Positions 60,260-64,000 of a stretch of DNA of 64,000 nt are shown piece by piece. A model generated the notes under the pieces. The model saw nothing but the letters and a program-made list of their open reading frames with translations. It was not told where the DNA came from and ran no database searches. How positions within the stretch are numbered: the stretch's first letter is position 1; every line of letters starts with the position of its first letter. Source of the DNA: Pseudomonas viridiflava (GTDB lineage Bacteria; Pseudomonadota; Gammaproteobacteria; Pseudomonadales; Pseudomonadaceae); NCBI RefSeq assembly GCF_900585905.1, contig NZ_UTVH01000095.1, forward strand, positions 310,001 to 374,000, read 5' to 3'. A program made the translations under genes and the position numbers.

Positions 60260-60749
60260 CGTCCGTGCCTGTCGTTATGGGTTGGTGCCTGACCCAGACA
60301 TGTCCGTTGCGCAGGTCAAAGATCACATTTCGGTAGCCGGTGCTGCCCAAATCCTGGGCAATCACGTCCAGATCATAACTGTCGGCCAGTTCCAGCGCCG
60401 CGTGGATGTTCATGCGTGCTACGTCGCTGTAGAGCACATCGCGTTTGTGCTGGGGAAACATCTCGCCGCCGCCGAACAGCTTTAGCTGGTAGTCCTCGGG
60501 TTCGGTGTGGTGGGCGTGCGCCTGCTGAATGAACATTTCCAGTGCTTCATCGCCATACTTGCCGTTGAGCTCGCGGGAGTTGCGCCTGCGGCTGGGCAGC
60601 ATGAAGTGGCACATGGCGCCGATCTTGCGCGTCGGGTGCCACAGGGTGATGCCGACGCAGGAGCCTAGAATCGTGCGCAGCCGGGTAGGGCTGGTGGCGA
60701 AACGGAAGTCACCCGGCGCCAGAAAGACCTCCTCGACCACGCCGCTCAT
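60222..60749 (-). CDS. cheD: Chemoreceptor glutamine deamidase
   Basis: A 175-residue CheD. The catalytic Cys31 is in 'LRTILGSCVGITLW' and His48 in 'GAMCHFMLP', with Thr in 'TLW' completing the triad. 'LFGGGEMFP' is a family motif. CheD deamidates receptor glutamines and can aid CheB/CheC signalling. It overlaps cheR by four bases (ATGA). Its presence marks this as an accessory (Che2-like) cluster, since the main flagellar set of Pseudomonas has none. Confidence 0.95.
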   Translation of the reverse strand: MSGVVEEVFLAPGDFRFATSPTRLRTILGSCVGITLWHPTRKIGAMCHFMLPSRRRNSRELNGKYGDEALEMFIQQAHAHHTEPEDYQLKLFGGGEMFPQHKRDVLYSDVARMNIHAALELADSYDLDVIAQDLGSTGYRNVIFDLRNGHVWVRHQPITTGTDDGNEKNKRTAGR

Positions 60750-61570
60750 GGCTTGCGATAAATCGACGGTGCGACCAGCTTCAAGGCATCGCTGACGCCA
60801 TTGAGACTCTCGGAATGGCTGACGATGAAATGACCGCCCGATTTCAGGCGTGGCAACAGGCGGGCGACGACTTTGATCTTGGTGTCCTGGTCGAAATAGA
60901 TCATCACGTTACGCAGAAAGATCACGTCGAACTCGCCCAGTTCGGGCAGCGTTTCGTTGAGGTTGACCTGAATGAAGTTGACCCGGCTGCGTAACCCGCG
61001 ATCCACCAGAAAGGTGCCCTGCTGGCTGCCGATGCCCTTCAGGCAGTATTTGTGCAGCAGCGGCAGCGGCAGATTGGTGGCGCGCTCCATGGGGTAATGA
61101 CCGGCGCGGGCCTTGGCCAGGACCTGGCTGCTGATGTCCGAACCGATGATTTCCCATGGGGTGGTGCCCAGGCTTTCGGCCAGGGTCATGGCCAGGCTAT
61201 AGGGTTCTTCGCCCGAAGAACTGGCCGCGCTCCAGACCCGGAAGGTCTTGCCAGGCGTGGCGCGGGGCAACACCTGCTGGCGCAGAAAGTCGAAATGCTT
61301 GGGCTCGCGGAAAAAATAGGTCTCGTTGGTGGTCAGCAGATCCAGCGCGACCTGTAGCTCGCCCGTGCGCTGGTCGCTCATGATCAGCTTGAAATAGTCG
61401 CCGTAGCTGTCCAGTTCGTAGTGCTTGAGGCGCTTGAACAGGCGACCGGCCACCAGCGCTTTCTTTGCCGGTGACAGGTTGATGCCTGCGGCGCGGTACA
61501 ACCAGCTCTGAAACTGACCGAACTCACGGTCGCTGAGCACTGTTCCATTCACGTTAACCATCCTTGTCAT
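60746..61570 (-). CDS. cheR: Chemotaxis protein methyltransferase
   Basis: A 274-residue SAM enzyme that methylates MCP glutamates. N-terminal helical domain ~10-75 ('FGQFQSWLYRAAGINLSPAKKALVAGRLFKRLKHY'), then 'TTNETYFFREPKHFDFL' and the SAM motif 'VWSAASSSGEEPYSLAMTL'. 'VIFLRNVMIYFD' and 'GGHFIVSHSESLNG' complete the fold. Start at 61570; ATG 61561 three codons later is possible. It lies 19 bases after cheW. Confidence 0.96.
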   Translation of the reverse strand: MTRMVNVNGTVLSDREFGQFQSWLYRAAGINLSPAKKALVAGRLFKRLKHYELDSYGDYFKLIMSDQRTGELQVALDLLTTNETYFFREPKHFDFLRQQVLPRATPGKTFRVWSAASSSGEEPYSLAMTLAESLGTTPWEIIGSDISSQVLAKARAGHYPMERATNLPLPLLHKYCLKGIGSQQGTFLVDRGLRSRVNFIQVNLNETLPELGEFDVIFLRNVMIYFDQDTKIKVVARLLPRLKSGGHFIVSHSESLNGVSDALKLVAPSIYRKP

Positions 61571-61588
61571 TGCTTGACCCGACTTGAA

Positions 61589-62128
61589 TCAGCGCGGGTC
61601 GGTGTCGCCGGTGGTCGTCTGGTCGACTTCCGCCAGGCGCGACATTTCGTCGATGGACAGCACCTGATCGACCTGCAGCACGATCACGAACTTGCCCTCG
61701 ACCTTGGCCATGCCGCTGATAAAGTCAGCGCGGATCTTGGCGCCGAAGCTCGGCGGCGGCTCGATCTGCGAGGCCGGAATGTCCAGCACCGCAGACACGG
61801 TATCCACCAGCAGGCCGATATCCTGAGCCTGGCCATCAGCGGCACTGGCTTCGATGATCACCACGCAGCTGCGCCGGGTGATGGCCGAGTTTGCACGCCC
61901 GAAACGCGCGGACAGGTCCACCACCGGCACCACCGCGCCGCGCAGGTTGATCACGCCGCGCACGAACGTGGGCATCATCGGCACGATGGTGAGATTGCCG
62001 TACTCGATGATTTCCTTGATGCCGAGAATGCCGATGGCGAACATCTCGCCGCCGAGCATGAACGTCAGGTACTGCTCCTGCTCTTCAACCGCCGCAGCGG
62101 CTTGCCGTGTTGCTGCTAATGCGCCCAT
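61589..62128 (-). CDS. cheW: Chemotaxis coupling protein
   Basis: A 179-residue CheW with AAGGAG before the ATG. The fold is shown by 'YLTFMLGGEMFAIGILGIKEIIEYGNLTIVPMMPTFVRGVINLRGAVVPVVDLSARFG', the standard CheW stretch that joins receptor tips to CheA. The C-terminal extension of about 20 residues is polar ('EVDQTTTGDTDPR'). Follows the MCP gene by 35 bases. Confidence 0.96.
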   Translation of the reverse strand: MGALAATRQAAAAVEEQEQYLTFMLGGEMFAIGILGIKEIIEYGNLTIVPMMPTFVRGVINLRGAVVPVVDLSARFGRANSAITRRSCVVIIEASAADGQAQDIGLLVDTVSAVLDIPASQIEPPPSFGAKIRADFISGMAKVEGKFVIVLQVDQVLSIDEMSRLAEVDQTTTGDTDPR

Positions 62129-62163
62129 GTCTTGCTCCTTGCTGGCAAACGAATGTGAAGCTT

Positions 62164-63822
62164 TCAGAAGCGGGTGAATTCCGATTCGTCCGGCGCGTTT
62201 GCCATGGTGTAGGCGAAGGATTTCTGTGGCGCGGGCGGCGCCTGCCGGGTGATTTTGCGACCGGGAGCGCCAGGCGCGCTGTCATTTCTCGCAGGCGTGC
62301 TGGCAGGCCGCGCGGCACTATCAAGGGTGAAAAAGCTCATGGCCTGTTGCAGTTGCTCGGCCTGGCTGCTCATCTCTTCAGCGGTCGCCGCCAGCTCTTC
62401 ACTGCTCGATGCGTTTTGCTGGGTGACCGAGTTGAGCTGGGTCATCGCGGTGTTGATCTGCGCGACGCCTGCGGCCTGTTCTTCGGAGGCTGCGCTGATT
62501 TCCTGGACCAGATCCGAGGTCTTGTTGATCGACGGCACCATCTCGTTGAGCAGGTTGCCGGCCTTTTCCGCCATTTCAACGCTGCTGGACGACAGCTCGC
62601 CGATTTCCTGTGCGGCTACCTGACTGCGTTCGGCCAGCTTGCGCACTTCGGCAGCGACCACGGCAAAGCCTTTGCCGTGCTCGCCGGCCCGGGCGGCTTC
62701 AATGGCCGCGTTGAGCGCCAGCAGGTTGGTCTGATAGGCAATGTCGTCGATGATGCTGATGCGCTGGGCGATTTTCTTCATCGCTACCACGGTCTGCTGT
62801 ACCGACTCGCCGCCGTCGGTGGCTTCCTTGGCGGCCTTGCTGGCCATGCCATCGGTAACCTTGGCGTTCTCGGTGTTCTGGTTGATGCTGGCGCTCATCT
62901 GTTCGATCGAGGCGCTGGTTTCTTCAACGCTGGCGGCCTGTTCGCTGGTGGCCTGGCTCATGGATTGCGCAGTGGCGCTGACTTCTTCCGAGGCACTGGC
63001 CAGGTTGTCGGCGGCGTTGCGCACTTCACCGATGATGTGGGCCAGCTTGCCGACCATGTTGCGCATGGCGTTGAGCACCATGCCGGTTTCATCTTTGCTG
63101 CCCGTTTCGATCTGCGCGTTCAGATTACCTTCGGCCAGCTGCTCGGCGGCGATGGCGGCCTGTTTCAGCGGACGGGAGATGATGCGCGAGATGAACAACG
63201 CCAGGCCCAGGCCGATGAGCAGGGCGACGACGAGCACTGCAATGATCGAGAGGCGAGCCTGGGTGTACAGGGCGTCGCTACGCTGGCTTGCAGCGCCTGC
63301 ACCCGCATCATTGAGCTCCACCAGCTTTTGCAGGTCGGCAGTGACCAGTTCAAAGACGCGTCTTGATTCTCCGGCGTACAGGGCGCGCGCCTCGGCCTCG
63401 CGATTTTGATTGGATATGGCTATCAAGTCCTGGCTGACGGCCAGATAGGCCGCCCAGTCTTTACCTGCCAATTCAAACAACTTGCGATCCTCGTCGTTGC
63501 TGACCAGCTTTTCATAAGTGGCCATGCGGGTTTCAACCTGTTTGCGCTGCTCGGCGGCCTCTTGAAGCAGGGCGTTCTTGTCCTCCAGCGTAGGCGCCGT
63601 CACGTGACGGCTTTCCTTGAGGCGGTAGTTGGCAATGTAGAAGCGCATGCCCGAAGCTGCGCGCATCGAAGGCATCCAGTTCTCGCGCATCTCTGTGGCG
63701 GTGTCGTTGACAGCGCCCAGTTGAATGATCGCGAAGACACCCATGATGGCGGTGAGGGCCAGCACTATCAGGAATGAGGTGATTAACTTTGTGGCGATCT
63801 TCAGATCGTAAAACCATTTCAT
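62164..63822 (-). CDS. Methyl-accepting chemotaxis protein
   Basis: A 552-residue receptor with GGAGG before ATG 63822. TM1 ~12-34; periplasmic four-helix-bundle-type sensor ~35-190; TM2 ~191-213 ('LSIIAVLVVALLIGLGLALFI'); HAMP ~214-265; signalling domain to ~500 with tip 'AARAGEHGKGFAVVAAEVRKLAERS'. The C-terminus ends 'DESEFTRF', an aromatic-ended tail on a ~45-residue flexible linker, similar to the tethers that recruit CheR and CheB. The ligand is unknown. It is the only receptor in the cluster, between cheA and cheW. Confidence 0.94.
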   Translation of the reverse strand: MKWFYDLKIATKLITSFLIVLALTAIMGVFAIIQLGAVNDTATEMRENWMPSMRAASGMRFYIANYRLKESRHVTAPTLEDKNALLQEAAEQRKQVETRMATYEKLVSNDEDRKLFELAGKDWAAYLAVSQDLIAISNQNREAEARALYAGESRRVFELVTADLQKLVELNDAGAGAASQRSDALYTQARLSIIAVLVVALLIGLGLALFISRIISRPLKQAAIAAEQLAEGNLNAQIETGSKDETGMVLNAMRNMVGKLAHIIGEVRNAADNLASASEEVSATAQSMSQATSEQAASVEETSASIEQMSASINQNTENAKVTDGMASKAAKEATDGGESVQQTVVAMKKIAQRISIIDDIAYQTNLLALNAAIEAARAGEHGKGFAVVAAEVRKLAERSQVAAQEIGELSSSSVEMAEKAGNLLNEMVPSINKTSDLVQEISAASEEQAAGVAQINTAMTQLNSVTQQNASSSEELAATAEEMSSQAEQLQQAMSFFTLDSAARPASTPARNDSAPGAPGRKITRQAPPAPQKSFAYTMANAPDESEFTRF

Positions 63823-63853
63823 CGGATGTTACCTCCATGGAAAAGCAAAACGT

Positions 63854-64000
63854 TCAGCGAGCAATGGTTGAGGGGGCCGAGGTGGGCGCGGTATAGCGTG
63901 TTTCCAGTTGTACGATCTGGCCTAGTAAAGCGGGTATGTCGAGGATCAGGGCAACGGCGCCGCTGCCCAGGATGGTCGAGCCGCTGATGCCGCGCAGGGC
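63854..64000 (-). CDS. cheA: Chemotaxis histidine kinase CheA, C-terminal end (cut by window edge)
   Basis: The last 48 codons of a gene entering from the right edge. The translation 'ALRGISGSTILGSGAVALIL' followed by 'DIPALLGQIVQLE' matches the end of the CheW-like domain of CheA ('G-x-T-I-L-G-D-G-x-V-A-L-I-L-D'). Together with the following MCP, cheW, cheR, cheD and cheB genes on the same strand, this identifies it as the kinase gene of the cluster. The stop is 31 bases before the MCP start. Only the C-terminus can be judged. Confidence 0.88.
   Translation of the reverse strand, partial: ALRGISGSTILGSGAVALILDIPALLGQIVQLETRYTAPTSAPSTIAR

Overview
The window is about 64 kb of a Pseudomonas chromosome (fluorescens/syringae side of the genus; species not decidable from sequence alone). 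Support: high-GC genes packed in both directions, many Pseudomonas-type REP palindromes, a malate:quinone oxidoreductase with a signal-like N-terminus, the selD-mnmH pair, a cheA/MCP/cheW/cheR/cheD/cheB cluster, and typical AGGAG ribosome sites. I see no tRNA, rRNA or CRISPR array.

Layout. 1-5.1 kb: 3' end of a glutaminase gene, a DUF1615 lipoprotein, DUF1810 protein, ABC exporter and exported alpha/beta hydrolase. 5.1-9.8 kb: HDOD protein, 2-hydroxyacid dehydrogenase, quinone reductase, SulP-STAS transporter. 10.3-15.8 kb: six overlapping or touching genes forming an RsbR-RsbS-RsbT stressosome module, an RsbX-like phosphatase fused to a GHKL domain, a soluble histidine kinase and a REC-PAS-kinase-REC hybrid. 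16.3-30 kb: housekeeping and accessory metabolism (MFS pump, DJ-1/PfpI protein, flavin reductase-like protein, dienelactone hydrolase, GNAT, mqo, NTF2-like protein, rRNA-type methyltransferase, selD-mnmH, DUF318 permease, PPK2).

30.15-37.0 kb: an AT-rich 6,855-bp integrative element that has split an FKBP-type prolyl isomerase gene. Both halves remain. Rejoining them at a shared TC dinucleotide restores an exact 113-codon reading frame, and the two element ends joined give an attP with inverted arms placed symmetrically 15 bp from the core. The element carries a large serine integrase at its right end, a second small serine recombinase, an operon of compact overlapping small genes behind a palindromic operator, and at its left end a two-gene cargo: a 114-residue protein of unknown function and a 286-residue protein with an R-x4-H motif typical of HEPN ribonucleases. 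This cargo is the best candidate for an undescribed (toxin or anti-phage type) system.

37.3-49.6 kb: SDR, a 114-bp-period REP array, the paoABC-like molybdenum aldehyde oxidoreductase operon with Tat signal, an orphan 527-residue protein, a Gfo/Idh/MocA oxidoreductase, and a TerC-CBS protein. 49.7-58.4 kb: old yellow enzyme with divergent LysR regulator, corA-like and mgtC genes with a small membrane protein between them and a structured mgtC leader, then a sulfur amino acid locus (solute-binding protein, permease, PatB/MalY-type C-S lyase, divergent homocysteine S-methyltransferase). 58.6-64 kb: CBS protein, then a leftward che operon whose cheA enters from beyond the right edge.
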